Origin: Porphyromonas gulae DSM 15663
GTDB lineage: Bacteria > Bacteroidota > Bacteroidia > Bacteroidales > Porphyromonadaceae
Reading direction: 5' to 3'
Assembly: GCF_000378065.1 (NCBI RefSeq)
Contig: NZ_KB899164.1
Span: 1 to 53,427 of the forward strand
DNA length: 53,427 bases
Both the position numbers and the translations under genes were made by a program. Numbering within the stretch: position 1 is the first letter of the stretch; each line of letters opens with the position of its first letter. The notes under the pieces are model-generated. The model did no database searches. It saw only the letters and a program-made list of their open reading frames with translations, and was not told where the DNA came from. Positions 15,936 through 25,239 of this stretch are shown piece by piece.

Positions 15936-18074
15936 ATGCAAATGAAATTAAAAAGTATTCTTCTCGGAGCAGCCCTGCTGTTGGGTGCTTCAGGGGTAGC
16001 CAAGGCTGACAAAGGCATGTGGCTCCTCAACGAACTCAATCAGGAGAATTTGGATCGGATGCGTGAGCTCGGCTTTACGCTTCCGTTGGATTCGCTCTAC
16101 AGTTTCGACAAGCCATCCATTGCCAATGCCGTGGTTATCTTCGGTGGCGGATGTACCGGTATTACAGTGTCCGATCAGGGTCTGATCTTCACCAATCACC
16201 ACTGCGGATATGGAGCTATCCAGAGCCAGAGTACGGTGGATCATGATTATCTGCGCGATGGTTTTGTTTCTCGCACGATGGGTGAGGAGCTTCCGATTCC
16301 GGGTCTTTCCGTGAAGTATCTGCGCAAGATCGTGAAGGTAACGGACAAGGTAGAAGGACAGCTCAAGGGTATCACCGACGAGATGGAGCGTCTGCGCAAG
16401 GCTCAGGAGGTATGCCAAGAGTTGGCCAAAAATGAAAATGCAGGTAAGAACCAACTCTGCATCGTAGAGCCTTTCTACTCCAACAACGAATACTTCCTCA
16501 TCGTCTACGATGTATTCAAGGACGTCCGTATGGTATTTGCTCCTCCCAGCTCCGTAGGTAAGTTCGGAGGCGATACGGACAATTGGATGTGGCCGCGTCA
16601 CACGGGCGACTTCAGCGTATTCCGCGTATATGCCGGTGCCGACAACGGTCCGGCCGAATACAGCAAGGACAACAAACCCTATAAACCCGTTTACTTCGCT
16701 GCCGTATCTATGCAGGGTTACAAAGCCAATGACTATGCCATGACCATCGGCTTCCCGGGCAGTACGGATCGTTACCTCACTTCTTGGGGGGTAGAGGATC
16801 GTATCGAGAATGAGAACAATCCCCGTATCGAAGTTCGCGGTATCAAGCAAGGTATCTGGAAGGAAGCCATGAGTGCAGATCAGGCTACTCGTATCAAATA
16901 TGCCAGCAAGTATGCTCAGAGTGCTAACTACTGGAAGAACTCTATCGGTATGAACCGCGGTCTCGCTCGTCTCGACGTGATAGGTCGCAAGCGTGCCGAG
17001 GAGAGAGCATTTGCCGACTGGATTAGGAAGAGTGGCAAGAGTGCAGTCTATGGCGATGTGCTGCCTTCTCTCGAAAAGGCTTATAAAGAAGGGGCCAAAG
17101 CCAACTGCGAGATGACGTATCTGCGCGAGACGCTCTTCGGTGGTGCCGAAGTGGTTCGTCTGGCACAGTTTGTCAGTGCATTGGCTTCCAATCCCGATGC
17201 TCATGCCGGCATTCTCAAATCGCTCGACGGTATGTACAAGGACTATCTGCCCTCACTCGATCGCAAGGTGCTGCCAGCCATGCTCGACATCGTACGCCAG
17301 CGCATCCCTGCCGACAAGCTCCCCGACATATTCAAGAATGTGATCGACAAGAAATTCAAGGGCGATACAAAGAAGTATGCGGACTTCATCTTTGAAAAGA
17401 GTATAGTTCCTTATAGCGACAAGTTCCACGCCATGCTCAAATCCATGGACAAGGAAAAGTTTGCCAAGGCTATCGAGAAAGACCCTGCCGTAGAACTTTC
17501 CAAGAGTGTGGTCGCAGCTGCTCGTGCCATTCAGACCGATGCAATGGCCAATACCTATGCCATTGAGAAGGGCAAGCGTCTTTTCTTTGCCGGTTTGCGT
17601 GAGATGTACCCCGGACGTGCCTTGCCGAGCGATGCCAATTTCACCATGCGTATGAGCTACGGCTCCGTCAAAGGATATGAGCCGCAGGACGGTGCTTGGT
17701 ACAACTACTATACGACCGGTAAGGGCGTATTGGAAAAGCAGGATCCTAAGAGCGACGAATTTGCCGTACAGGAGAATATCCTCGATCTCTTCCGCACCAA
17801 GAACTATGGCCGCTATGCCGAGAACGGTCAGCTCCATATCGCTTTCCTCTCGAACAACGACATCACGGGCGGTAACTCCGGTAGCCCCGTATTCGATAAG
17901 AACGGTCGTCTGATCGGTCTTGCTTTCGATGGCAACTGGGAAGCTATGAGTGGTGACATCGAGTTCGAACCCGATCTGCAGCGTACGATCAGCGTAGACA
18001 TCCGTTACGTCCTCTTCATGATCGACAAATGGGGTCAGTGTCCCCGTCTCATCCAAGAGCTGAAGCTGATCTAA
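15936..18074 (+). CDS. dpp7: Dipeptidyl-peptidase 7 (S46 serine peptidase)
   Basis: DPP7 is a periplasmic exopeptidase that releases dipeptides with a hydrophobic or aliphatic penultimate residue from peptide N-termini. The 712-residue product has a signal peptide (cleavage near residue 24, GVAKA), and the family catalytic triad is present: His89 in TNHHC, Asp225 in HTGDFSVF and Ser648 in GGNSGSP. Gly673 (EAMSGD) is the residue that separates hydrophobic-specific DPP7 from the Asp/Glu-specific DPP11, which has Arg there. It is the last gene of the run that starts with ruvB, and a shared terminator follows. Confidence 0.95.
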   Translation: MQMKLKSILLGAALLLGASGVAKADKGMWLLNELNQENLDRMRELGFTLPLDSLYSFDKPSIANAVVIFGGGCTGITVSDQGLIFTNHHCGYGAIQSQSTVDHDYLRDGFVSRTMGEELPIPGLSVKYLRKIVKVTDKVEGQLKGITDEMERLRKAQEVCQELAKNENAGKNQLCIVEPFYSNNEYFLIVYDVFKDVRMVFAPPSSVGKFGGDTDNWMWPRHTGDFSVFRVYAGADNGPAEYSKDNKPYKPVYFAAVSMQGYKANDYAMTIGFPGSTDRYLTSWGVEDRIENENNPRIEVRGIKQGIWKEAMSADQATRIKYASKYAQSANYWKNSIGMNRGLARLDVIGRKRAEERAFADWIRKSGKSAVYGDVLPSLEKAYKEGAKANCEMTYLRETLFGGAEVVRLAQFVSALASNPDAHAGILKSLDGMYKDYLPSLDRKVLPAMLDIVRQRIPADKLPDIFKNVIDKKFKGDTKKYADFIFEKSIVPYSDKFHAMLKSMDKEKFAKAIEKDPAVELSKSVVAAARAIQTDAMANTYAIEKGKRLFFAGLREMYPGRALPSDANFTMRMSYGSVKGYEPQDGAWYNYYTTGKGVLEKQDPKSDEFAVQENILDLFRTKNYGRYAENGQLHIAFLSNNDITGGNSGSPVFDKNGRLIGLAFDGNWEAMSGDIEFEPDLQRTISVDIRYVLFMIDKWGQCPRLIQELKLI

Positions 18075-18094
18075 TCCGATCCATCCTATACAAC

Positions 18095-18128
18095 AAAAAG
18101 GGCTGTGCCATTCGGCACAGCCCTTTTT
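18095..18128. terminator. Bidirectional terminator between dpp7 and the thioredoxin gene
   Basis: AAAAAGGGCTGTGCC (18095-18109) pairs perfectly with GGCACAGCCCTTTTT (18114-18128) across a 4-nt loop. It carries A on one side and T on the other, so it can terminate both dpp7 and the convergent gene ending at 18173. Confidence 0.92.
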
Positions 18129-18172
18129 GTTTGTTTTTGATTCCTCGAATAGAGGGAAGATAGGAGTTTCGC

Positions 18173-19288
18173 TTATTTGAGGATTTCGGAGAGCTTGTTC
18201 GTCAGCTCTTCGCCGTGGAGGTTTCGAGCGATGATGGTACCGTCATTGTCGATCAGCAGGGTAAAGGGGATGGAATGGATGCCGTATTGCATGGCTGCCA
18301 CGCTTGCCCAGCCTTTGAGGTCGGACATTTGCGGCCACGTGATGCCGAGTCTTGCGATGGCTTTCTTCCATGCTTCCGGATTTTCATCGAGCGAAACCCC
18401 TACGATCTCAAGTTTTCCCTTGTAGTCGGCATAGACCTTGATCAGATCGGGCATAGCTTGGCGGCAAGGGCCGCACCAGCTGGCCCAGAAATCGACGAGG
18501 ACAATCTTACCCTTGCCCACGTAGTCGGATAGCTTGACAGTTTTGCCTTCGGGAGTCTGCATCGCGAAGTCGGTGAAAAGGGTGTTTATATCCGTTTTCT
18601 CTTGGGATTCCATTTGCTTTTGCATACCCATCAGAACCGGGTCGTTGAGGTATTTTGAGGGGATTTGTCGGAACAATGCCTGATTTTCGGCCAGGCTGTT
18701 CTCGAAGTATTGTTCTTTGAAGAGGAAGATGCCTACAGGATTGGCGATGTTTTTCTTCACGGCCTCTTTCAGTGTAATGGCGTATTCCCTTTCAGCCTGA
18801 TCCATTCTCGTCTCGGCTTCTTCTTCGGTGAGAGTGGAGTCCCTATCTATTTCGTTCATTTTGTGCAGCAATTCGGCCACTTTGCTTCGTATCTCCTGAT
18901 AGATGTCGTTGGTCGGGGTACCGGTGACGGATTCGCTTTCGTTCTCCATTTTTACCTCTATGCGTCCGTTTTCGAGGAAGAAGGGGATGCTGAATGCTTC
19001 GGAGGCGGTCACACAAGAAAGATAACGGGAGACGATAGAGTCCTGTCTGCCTTCGAAGGTAAACGTGCCATTGCGGATAATGGCAGAATCGAGGCGAATG
19101 ACTTCCATGTTTTCGATAGATTCGAGGAATACGGTATCGCCCTCGGCGGCATACTCCACGGTGCCGACGATCTTGTATCCGGATTTTCCTTTGTCGGAGC
19201 ATGAGGCGGATAGCAGAGTGATAGCCGTAGCCGCTATTGCTATATAAGTCAGCTTCATCGTAGTTGCGAGAAGATTTGTTCGTTTCAT
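18173..19288 (-). CDS. TlpA-like thioredoxin lipoprotein with a DUF4369-type N-terminal domain
   Basis: The 371-residue product has a lipoprotein signal ending in LLSASC, an N-terminal beta-domain like DUF4369 (YKIVGTVEYAAEGDTVFLES), a helical linker of about 90 residues, and a C-terminal AhpC/TlpA domain with the redox motif WASWCGPCRQ. It should act in the periplasm as a membrane-anchored thiol reductase or isomerase. Three starts are possible; ATG 19288 is chosen over a GTG at 19315 and an internal ATG at 19258 because the signal peptide then has a basic start. A TAACTTTG box lies upstream. It converges on dpp7. Confidence 0.85.
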   Translation of the reverse strand: MKRTNLLATTMKLTYIAIAATAITLLSASCSDKGKSGYKIVGTVEYAAEGDTVFLESIENMEVIRLDSAIIRNGTFTFEGRQDSIVSRYLSCVTASEAFSIPFFLENGRIEVKMENESESVTGTPTNDIYQEIRSKVAELLHKMNEIDRDSTLTEEEAETRMDQAEREYAITLKEAVKKNIANPVGIFLFKEQYFENSLAENQALFRQIPSKYLNDPVLMGMQKQMESQEKTDINTLFTDFAMQTPEGKTVKLSDYVGKGKIVLVDFWASWCGPCRQAMPDLIKVYADYKGKLEIVGVSLDENPEAWKKAIARLGITWPQMSDLKGWASVAAMQYGIHSIPFTLLIDNDGTIIARNLHGEELTNKLSEILK

Positions 19289-19323
19289 TGGGTTGGATTT
19301 GTTTTTGGATTTCACACTGATGG

Positions 19324-19331
19324 CAAAGTTA
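19324..19331 (-). promoter_or_regulatory. Putative -7 box of the thioredoxin lipoprotein gene
   Basis: On the minus strand the bases read TAACTTTG, an exact TAnnTTTG match, with a start expected near 19318 and a leader of about 30 nt to ATG 19288. Confidence 0.5.
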
Positions 19332-19444
19332 TTGTTTTGGGCTAAAGCGCGGTATGTGACCGAAAGAGTCGCTGCCGATCCGAGGATCAGATTCTCTTCT
19401 TTCCTGCTTCATTCCGGAAAGTTATGCACAAGCCGGTCTCGGTA

Positions 19445-20779
19445 TCAGCACCTTTGCAGACGATTCGTGGCGAAAAAATGCCTGCGGTACCATACCGTCT
19501 GCATCAGGCTGCGCGTGAGGAGATAGAGGACGAAGGCGAGCCAAAGGGCTGTCTCGCCCAAGGCTACACGAAGGAGGAAGAAAGTGGCGAAGAAAACAAC
19601 GAAAGCAGCTGTCATGGCTCTGCGCATGGCTTTTGATGCGGTGGCTCCCACGAATACTCCATCCCAGAGGAAAGCCGCAAAAGAGACGATCGGTACCACT
19701 CCTGCCCAGATGGCAAAGCGGCGAGCATGCTCTATCACTTCCTGCTTATCGCTCAATACTGATAACAAAGCGGTCGGGAATAGGAGATAGAGCAAGGTGG
19801 CCACGAGGGAGATGACCGTCCCGATTCGAAAAAGGCGATGGATCATCAGACGCAATTCGTCCGCTCGGCGTGCACCTATGTATCGCCCCGTAAGTGCTTC
19901 GCCGGCATAGGCAAATCCGTCCATAAAGTAGGAGAAGAGTGTGAAGAGCTGCATCAGCAAGGCATTTGCCGCCACAGTGATCTCCCCCATAGCAGAGGAG
20001 GCAGAGGTGAAAAAGAGGGTCACCGTACCGAGCAAGGCAGTGCGAACAAAAAGGTCGCCTCCGGTGCGCAGATAAGCTCCGTATCCCGAAGTATCTGTCA
20101 GACTGCTTGCTCGGAAAAAGCGCAGTACGCGCCGGTAGCGAAAAAAGGCAATGCCGGAGAGCAACGCCAGACCGACATATTGGGCCGCGATCGTTCCGGC
20201 GGCAAGTCCTCCCACTCCCATGTCGAGTCCTCGTACGAAGAAAATACTCAGACCGATATTGACCATATTGGAAACGATGGCTACGACCATCGGAACGCGT
20301 GTGTCCTGCATCCCTACATACCAGCCGTTGAAGACGTAGACGAGCAGGGCCGCAGGTGCTCCCCACAGAGCGATGCGGATATACTCGCGTGCCTCTCGTC
20401 CGATGGTCTCCTGACCCGAAGCCAGCAGATGCCCGAAGCGTTCTATCAGAGGAGCTGCTATGAGAAGAAGCAGGGCTGCGACAACAGCCATCGCCGCGCC
20501 ACGTGCCAGATAGCGTGTGATGGCTCGTACATCGCTACGCCCGAAAGCCTGTGCCGTGAATCCCGTAGTCCCCATACGGAGGAAGGCGAAGAGCCAAAAG
20601 ACGAAATTGACCACCCCCGAAGCCACAGCCACCGCCCCGATAGAGCCGGCCGTGTCCATACGACCGGCCAGCCCTACATCCACGATGGAGAGGAGCGGTA
20701 CGGTAATGTTGGAGATGATATTCGGAATAGCCAAGCGCAGGATGCGCCTGTCCATCTCACGCCCCGTGGTCAGTCGCAT
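19445..20779 (-). CDS. MATE-family efflux transporter (DinF type)
   Basis: The 444-residue product has about 12 membrane helices and the MATE signatures: an N-terminal NIISNITVPLLSIVDVGLAG and the repeated central helices with GWYVGMQDTRVPM. It resembles the DinF branch of the family, which extrudes cationic compounds in exchange for Na+ or H+. Its start overlaps the end of ltp1 by 10 nt, so translation is probably coupled. Its substrate cannot be told from sequence. Confidence 0.88.
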   Translation of the reverse strand: MRLTTGREMDRRILRLAIPNIISNITVPLLSIVDVGLAGRMDTAGSIGAVAVASGVVNFVFWLFAFLRMGTTGFTAQAFGRSDVRAITRYLARGAAMAVVAALLLLIAAPLIERFGHLLASGQETIGREAREYIRIALWGAPAALLVYVFNGWYVGMQDTRVPMVVAIVSNMVNIGLSIFFVRGLDMGVGGLAAGTIAAQYVGLALLSGIAFFRYRRVLRFFRASSLTDTSGYGAYLRTGGDLFVRTALLGTVTLFFTSASSAMGEITVAANALLMQLFTLFSYFMDGFAYAGEALTGRYIGARRADELRLMIHRLFRIGTVISLVATLLYLLFPTALLSVLSDKQEVIEHARRFAIWAGVVPIVSFAAFLWDGVFVGATASKAMRRAMTAAFVVFFATFFLLRVALGETALWLAFVLYLLTRSLMQTVWYRRHFFATNRLQRC

Positions 20780-21273
20780 GCGGATTGGGAGGAGTTGTCA
20801 CGAGGTTCGGTCAGATAGGAAAACAGTCCGGCCGTGCACTCCTCCAGAATGTCCAGCACCAGCTCGAAGCCGGATGCTCCTCCATAGTACGGATCGGGGA
20901 CGTGGTCGTGAATACCGCTACTGCTGAAATCCGTCATCAGACGGATCTTGGCCGCAGCCTCTTCAGTCGGAGCCAGTTCTTGCAACCGTTCGCGATTGGC
21001 AAAATCCATGCCGATGATATAATCGAATCGTTCGAAGTCCTCATACTCCACCGGTCGGGAGAGCGAAGTCAGATCGTAGCCCCGACGGGCAGCGTGTGCA
21101 CGCATTCGGACGTCGGCCTTCTCGCCCTGATGGTAGTTGCTCAGTCCGGCCGAATCGATATGGAAGCGGTCGGCGTGCCCTCGCTCCTCTACATACGAGC
21201 GAAAGACAGCCTCGGCAGACGGCGAGCGACAGATGTTGCCGAGGCATACGAATAGGATTTTATGTTGCTTCAT
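20770..21273 (-). CDS. ltp1: Low-molecular-weight protein tyrosine phosphatase (Ltp1-like)
   Basis: The 167-residue product has the P-loop VCLGNICRS with nucleophile Cys10 and Arg16 (CX5R), and the general acid Asp127 in DPYYGG. I recognise it as the P. gingivalis phosphatase described as Ltp1, reported to regulate exopolysaccharide and virulence genes and to oppose the tyrosine kinase Ptk1; this is recalled, not checked. It starts 7 nt after the copA stop and overlaps the MATE gene, so it seems to belong to a copper-efflux operon. Confidence 0.92.
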   Translation of the reverse strand: MKQHKILFVCLGNICRSPSAEAVFRSYVEERGHADRFHIDSAGLSNYHQGEKADVRMRAHAARRGYDLTSLSRPVEYEDFERFDYIIGMDFANRERLQELAPTEEAAAKIRLMTDFSSSGIHDHVPDPYYGGASGFELVLDILEECTAGLFSYLTEPRDNSSQSACD

Positions 21274-21280
21274 AAGCGGA

Positions 21281-23488
21281 TTATCGGAGCAAAGGTAGTC
21301 GCTTGGTACGCAGTCGCAAGCTGTTGGTCACCACCGAAATAGAGCTGAAAGCCATGGCAGCCCCGGCAATGGCAGGGTTCAGGAGGAACCCGTTCACGGG
21401 GAAGAGCAGACCTGCGGCTATCGGGATGGCAATCAGATTGTAGCACATAGCCCAAAAGAGATTCTCTTTGACTGTACGTCTCGTGGCGCGCGACAGTTCC
21501 AAAGCAGCAGGCAGCAGGCGCAGATCGGAGCGCATCAGCGTGATTCCTGCCACTTCCATGGCTATATGGCTGCCATCGCCCATGGCTACGCTGACGTCCG
21601 CCGTACTGAGAGCCTCGGAGTCGTTCACGCCGTCGCCCACCATAGCTACATGGTGCCCCTTGTCCTTGAGCATTCGTATATAGTCGGCCTTGTCGGAGGG
21701 CATCATACCGCCACGATAATGCTGCAAACCCAGTTTGCGAGCCAATGCTTCCGCCGCTTCGGGGCGGTCGCCCGTCAGCATAATGGTGCGAATGCCATGT
21801 CGATGAAGCTGTGCGAGCACTTCGGCTGCCTGAGGTTGCAGTTCGTCCGTCACACAGAAGCGTCCCAATAATCTTTCGGCACGTGAGAAATAGAGGACGG
21901 CTGCATCCTCCGGCAGAGCGGCTATATCCGTCGGTATCTGTGCGCCAAGCTTCTCGATGAAAGCCTGATTGCCTACTCTGTAGACCTCTCCTTCGAAAGT
22001 AAATTCGATCCCACGCCCGGGGAAATTCTGCACTTCCGACAGCTCCTCCGTCTTGCCATCCTCTGCAAAGGCTCGGCAAATGGCAGCCGCGAGTGGATGC
22101 GTGCTGAGGATTTCGGCAGAGTAGAGCAGCCGGCGTACTTTCGGCACATCGGTATCCGATACGAACCAATCGATGCCGGTCAGTTCCGGCTTGCCTATGG
22201 TGAGCGTACCTGTCTTATCCAAGACCACGGCATCGATGGTAGCGAAACGCTCCAGTGCTTCGGCGTTACGTACGAGGATCCCGTTCCGTGCCGAGCGTCC
22301 GATCCCTACGACCAGAGCCGTAGGCGTAGCCAGACCGAGTGCGCACGGGCAGGCGATCACCAGCACTGATATGGCACAGAGGAGTCCGTACACCGAAGCA
22401 TCGGCAGCTCCCGTCAGTTGCCATATAATATAGGTAAGGATGGATAGCCCGATGACTATGGGAACGAATATGCCGGCGATACGGTCGGCCAGTCGCTGGA
22501 TAGGTGCTTTGCTGGCCTGTGCCTCGCGGACCGTGCGGATGATGCGTCCGAGTACGGTGTCGCTGCCTACATGGGTAGCCTGTACGGTGAGGACACCGGA
22601 GCCGTTGATCGTGCCGGAGAAAACCATAGAGCCGGCTTCCTTCTCTCGCGGTAAGGGTTCGCCACTGATCATGCTCTCCTGCACGGAGCTACAGCCTTCG
22701 GTCACGATACCGTCCACGGGTATCTGCTCGCCCGGACGTACACGAACCAAGTCGCCTCCGATGAGCGCAGCAATGGGCATCACGGTCTCGCGCCCGTTAC
22801 GCACGACCAATGCCTCCGCCGGCTGCAGTCGCATCAGTTCGCGAATGGCTTGCCCCGTGCTTCGGCCGGCACGCTTTTCCATGAGTTTGCCTAGTAGGAC
22901 AAATGCGATGATCATGGCCGAGGCATCGAAGTAGAGGTGCAGCTTCATCCCGGCCGGCCCTTCGCGGAAAAACAGCAGGACTACCAGACTATAGAAAAAG
23001 GAGATAGTGGTACTCAACGACACCAGCGTATCCATCGAGAATACGCCATGGCGCAGCTGCTTGAGTGCCGATCGGTGGAAAGCCCTTCCTGCCCATGCGT
23101 ATCCGGGCAAGGCTACGAGCATCATCAGGTAGGGCATCATCTGGAAATGCGGCATTAGCATCAGAACCATCAGCAGGATGGCGGACGACCAGGCTATGAT
23201 CGTATCGCGCTTCATCCGTCTCAGTTCTGCTGCTTCCATGGCATCGCGCCGGCACAGTTGCTCCGCCTCCGAATCCACCACTATCAGGTCGAATCCTATG
23301 CTGCGGATAGCTCTGCGCAGATCCTCTGCCGAAGCCAACCTTTCGTCCACCGATACGGAGAGTATATTCTCGGCGAGTTGGACGTTCGCATCGCTAATGC
23401 CTTCTACCTTGGAGGCAGCCTGTTCTACGCTATGCGCACAGCCTGCACACCGCATTCCCACTACGGGAAAACGTTTTTGCTCCTTCAT
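21281..23488 (-). CDS. copA: P1B-type copper-exporting ATPase
   Basis: The 735-residue product has one N-terminal heavy-metal domain (GMRCAGC, 11-17), eight predicted membrane helices with the metal-site CPC (380-382) in the sixth, the phosphorylation motif DKTGTLT (Asp424) and the hinge [13 protein letters not shown] and the GMxCxxC domain indicate Cu+ export. I see no frameshift: the frame runs unbroken across the whole gene. It follows the small metal chaperone gene after 33 nt and precedes ltp1 by 7 nt. Confidence 0.92.
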   Translation of the reverse strand: MKEQKRFPVVGMRCAGCAHSVEQAASKVEGISDANVQLAENILSVSVDERLASAEDLRRAIRSIGFDLIVVDSEAEQLCRRDAMEAAELRRMKRDTIIAWSSAILLMVLMLMPHFQMMPYLMMLVALPGYAWAGRAFHRSALKQLRHGVFSMDTLVSLSTTISFFYSLVVLLFFREGPAGMKLHLYFDASAMIIAFVLLGKLMEKRAGRSTGQAIRELMRLQPAEALVVRNGRETVMPIAALIGGDLVRVRPGEQIPVDGIVTEGCSSVQESMISGEPLPREKEAGSMVFSGTINGSGVLTVQATHVGSDTVLGRIIRTVREAQASKAPIQRLADRIAGIFVPIVIGLSILTYIIWQLTGAADASVYGLLCAISVLVIACPCALGLATPTALVVGIGRSARNGILVRNAEALERFATIDAVVLDKTGTLTIGKPELTGIDWFVSDTDVPKVRRLLYSAEILSTHPLAAAICRAFAEDGKTEELSEVQNFPGRGIEFTFEGEVYRVGNQAFIEKLGAQIPTDIAALPEDAAVLYFSRAERLLGRFCVTDELQPQAAEVLAQLHRHGIRTIMLTGDRPEAAEALARKLGLQHYRGGMMPSDKADYIRMLKDKGHHVAMVGDGVNDSEALSTADVSVAMGDGSHIAMEVAGITLMRSDLRLLPAALELSRATRRTVKENLFWAMCYNLIAIPIAAGLLFPVNGFLLNPAIAGAAMAFSSISVVTNSLRLRTKRLPLLR

Positions 23489-23521
23489 ATCACGGACTAT
23501 CGGTTATCGGGAACGGGCTTG

Positions 23522-23731
23522 TCAGAGCTTACACTCGAATCCGGCGAGGCGTACAGCCTCCATTATTGCCTCCGGTGAGGCTGTCTCCGGAGTATAATCC
23601 ACTGTAAGACTATGGGAATCCAGAGATGCGAATGCCGTTTGTACGCCTTGTACACCGAGAGCCGCTTTCTCTACACTTGCAGCACAACCGCCACACATCA
23701 TGCCTTCTACGGAAAAGGTCGTTGTTTTCAT
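23522..23731 (-). CDS. CopZ-like heavy-metal-associated domain protein
   Basis: This 69-residue protein is a single HMA domain: FSVEGMMCGGCAASVEKA with the copper ligands in CxxC. Such proteins pass Cu+ to the ATPase domain. It is the first gene of the copper group. It is shorter than the HMA domain of CopA plus linker and closely resembles it (GM[MR]C[GA]GC). No CueR/CsoR regulator gene is beside it. Confidence 0.88.
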   Translation of the reverse strand: MKTTTFSVEGMMCGGCAASVEKAALGVQGVQTAFASLDSHSLTVDYTPETASPEAIMEAVRLAGFECKL

Positions 23732-24387
23732 CTTGACGAGTAGTTTTTTCTTAAGATCCTTTGTTTTTGACTATGGCTTGTACGCAGTTGATCTGCGGCA
23801 AGCCCTTGTTCGGACTACTGTGGGGTATGCATACCGGACTCCTGCATCGTCCCCGACTGTAGTCTCTGTCTACTATATATAAGTGAAACAAAATCAGTAG
23901 TCGAATGGTTCGCCGGACTGCGGATAGTGGCCGAGATGAAAAATGCGAAGCGGTGCGGAAAAAAACTTGTTTCATGTCCCTAAAAATGCCGAGCGTAAAA
24001 TTTTTCGTTTTGGCGCGAGAAAAGAAAAAAAGTCGAACCAAAACGAAAAAAATCTCGCGCGTAAATTTCGGTTTTGCGGCGCGATAATCGGAGGAATTGC
24101 GGTTCCGAAATTGCTGTGGCTGGTTTCAGCCGTGACGGGACTTCTCTCCTTTTTTATTTCCGTAGGAGACGAAGAGGATAAATGGCTTGTAATGGTGCCT
24201 TTCCTTTTTGCCTCCGAACCGCCAATATGGACGGATGGCGATCTGCCTTACAAGTATATGTGTTTGAGTGGTTTATGTGGGAGATAGAGGCATGTCGGGA
24301 TCGGTGGTATCCCAAACAATAGGGATGAAGAGAGACGATATGGAGGGGCTTTTTCCCTATATGTCGTGATTGTGTATTTTTTTCCGT
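23732..24387. other. Gene-free divergent region between copZ-like gene and frdC
   Basis: This stretch of about 650 nt holds the second 70-bp inverted-repeat element (23991-24060) and otherwise only spurious short reading frames, whose ends lie in the repeat. I found no RNA that I could name. The T-rich tract at 24140-24220 and the GC-rich hairpins near it are not assigned. Confidence 0.6.
23991..24060. repeat. 70-bp inverted-repeat element, copy 2
   Basis: Arms 23991-24013 and 24038-24060 with a 24-nt loop; inner ends CGTTTTGG and CCAAAACG are the same as in copies 1 and 3, and the loop begins CGCGAG and ends TCGAA. The outer arm parts pair less well than in copy 1. It lies between divergent copZ-like and frdC genes. 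Confidence 0.85.
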
Positions 24388-24395
24388 TATCTTTG
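24388..24395 (+). promoter_or_regulatory. Putative -7 box of the frdCAB operon
   Basis: TATCTTTG matches TAnnTTTG and gives a leader of about 120 nt to the frdC ATG at 24517. A TTG at 24370-24372 is at 15-nt spacing, shorter than consensus. Confidence 0.45.
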
Positions 24396-24516
24396 TGCAC
24401 GAAGGTCGGAACACCTCTTCACAAGGCGGAATACAGAGTCGGTTTCGCCTATTGGTTGAATGGATCTTAGAAGAAAAAGAAAGAATCAACTAAATAACTA
24501 AAACAGTAAAAAACTT

Positions 24517-25209
24517 ATGTGGTTACTTAAATCCTCGATTGGCCGTAAAGTGGTGATGAGTGTCACCGGACTGGCGCTGATCCTGTTTTTGACGTTTCAC
24601 ATGTCCATGAACCTTGTGGCTCTCTTCTCAGCAGAGGCTTACAACATGATATGTGAGTTTCTCGGCGCCAACTGGTATGCTCTGGTCGCCTCTATCGGCT
24701 TGGCGGTACTGATGCTTCTGCACATCGTGTATGCCTTTATCCTCAATGCGCAGAACCTTCGTGCTCGAGGTCGCGATCGCTATGCTGTTACGGGCAGACC
24801 CAAAGGTGTGGAGTGGAGCTCGCAGAATATGCTGGTGCTCGGTATCATCGTCCTGTTGGGTATCGGACTGCACATGTTCAACTTTTGGGCTAAGATGCAG
24901 CTGGCAGAAATCTGCCATATGGATGTAGCCGGATTCGGTATTGAAGGTTTCGACCATCCTGCCAAGGGAACAGAGCTGATCCGCTACACATTCAGCCAAC
25001 CGATCTACGTGGTGCTCTATGCCGTATGGCTGGTTGCCTTGTGGTTCCACCTGACACATGGATTCTGGAGTGCACTGCAGACCTTGGGATGGAACAATAC
25101 CATCTGGATGAATCGTGTCAAGTGCATCTCTAATGTGGTTTCTACCGTATTGGTAGGCGGTTTCGCTTTGGTCCTGATAGTATTTGCTTGTCAGGCATTC
25201 ATCGGTTGA
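24517..25209 (+). CDS. frdC: Fumarate reductase / succinate dehydrogenase cytochrome b subunit
   Basis: This 230-residue membrane anchor carries five hydrophobic helices and the haem-ligand histidines of di-haem cytochrome b (FHMSMN, LLHIVYAF, GLHMFNFW, FHLTHGFW). It binds the quinone and passes electrons to FrdB. The order frdC-frdA-frdB and the close relation to the Wolinella type suggest menaquinol:fumarate reduction in this anaerobe. The symbol sdhC is used as often. Confidence 0.9.
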   Translation: MWLLKSSIGRKVVMSVTGLALILFLTFHMSMNLVALFSAEAYNMICEFLGANWYALVASIGLAVLMLLHIVYAFILNAQNLRARGRDRYAVTGRPKGVEWSSQNMLVLGIIVLLGIGLHMFNFWAKMQLAEICHMDVAGFGIEGFDHPAKGTELIRYTFSQPIYVVLYAVWLVALWFHLTHGFWSALQTLGWNNTIWMNRVKCISNVVSTVLVGGFALVLIVFACQAFIG

Positions 25210-25239
25210 TAGTACACCCTAATTCAAAGTATTCTCACT

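Noticed and set aside
15990-17204. 404-codon frame antisense to dpp7
   Set aside because: It overlaps the clearly identified dpp7 and shows no family features.
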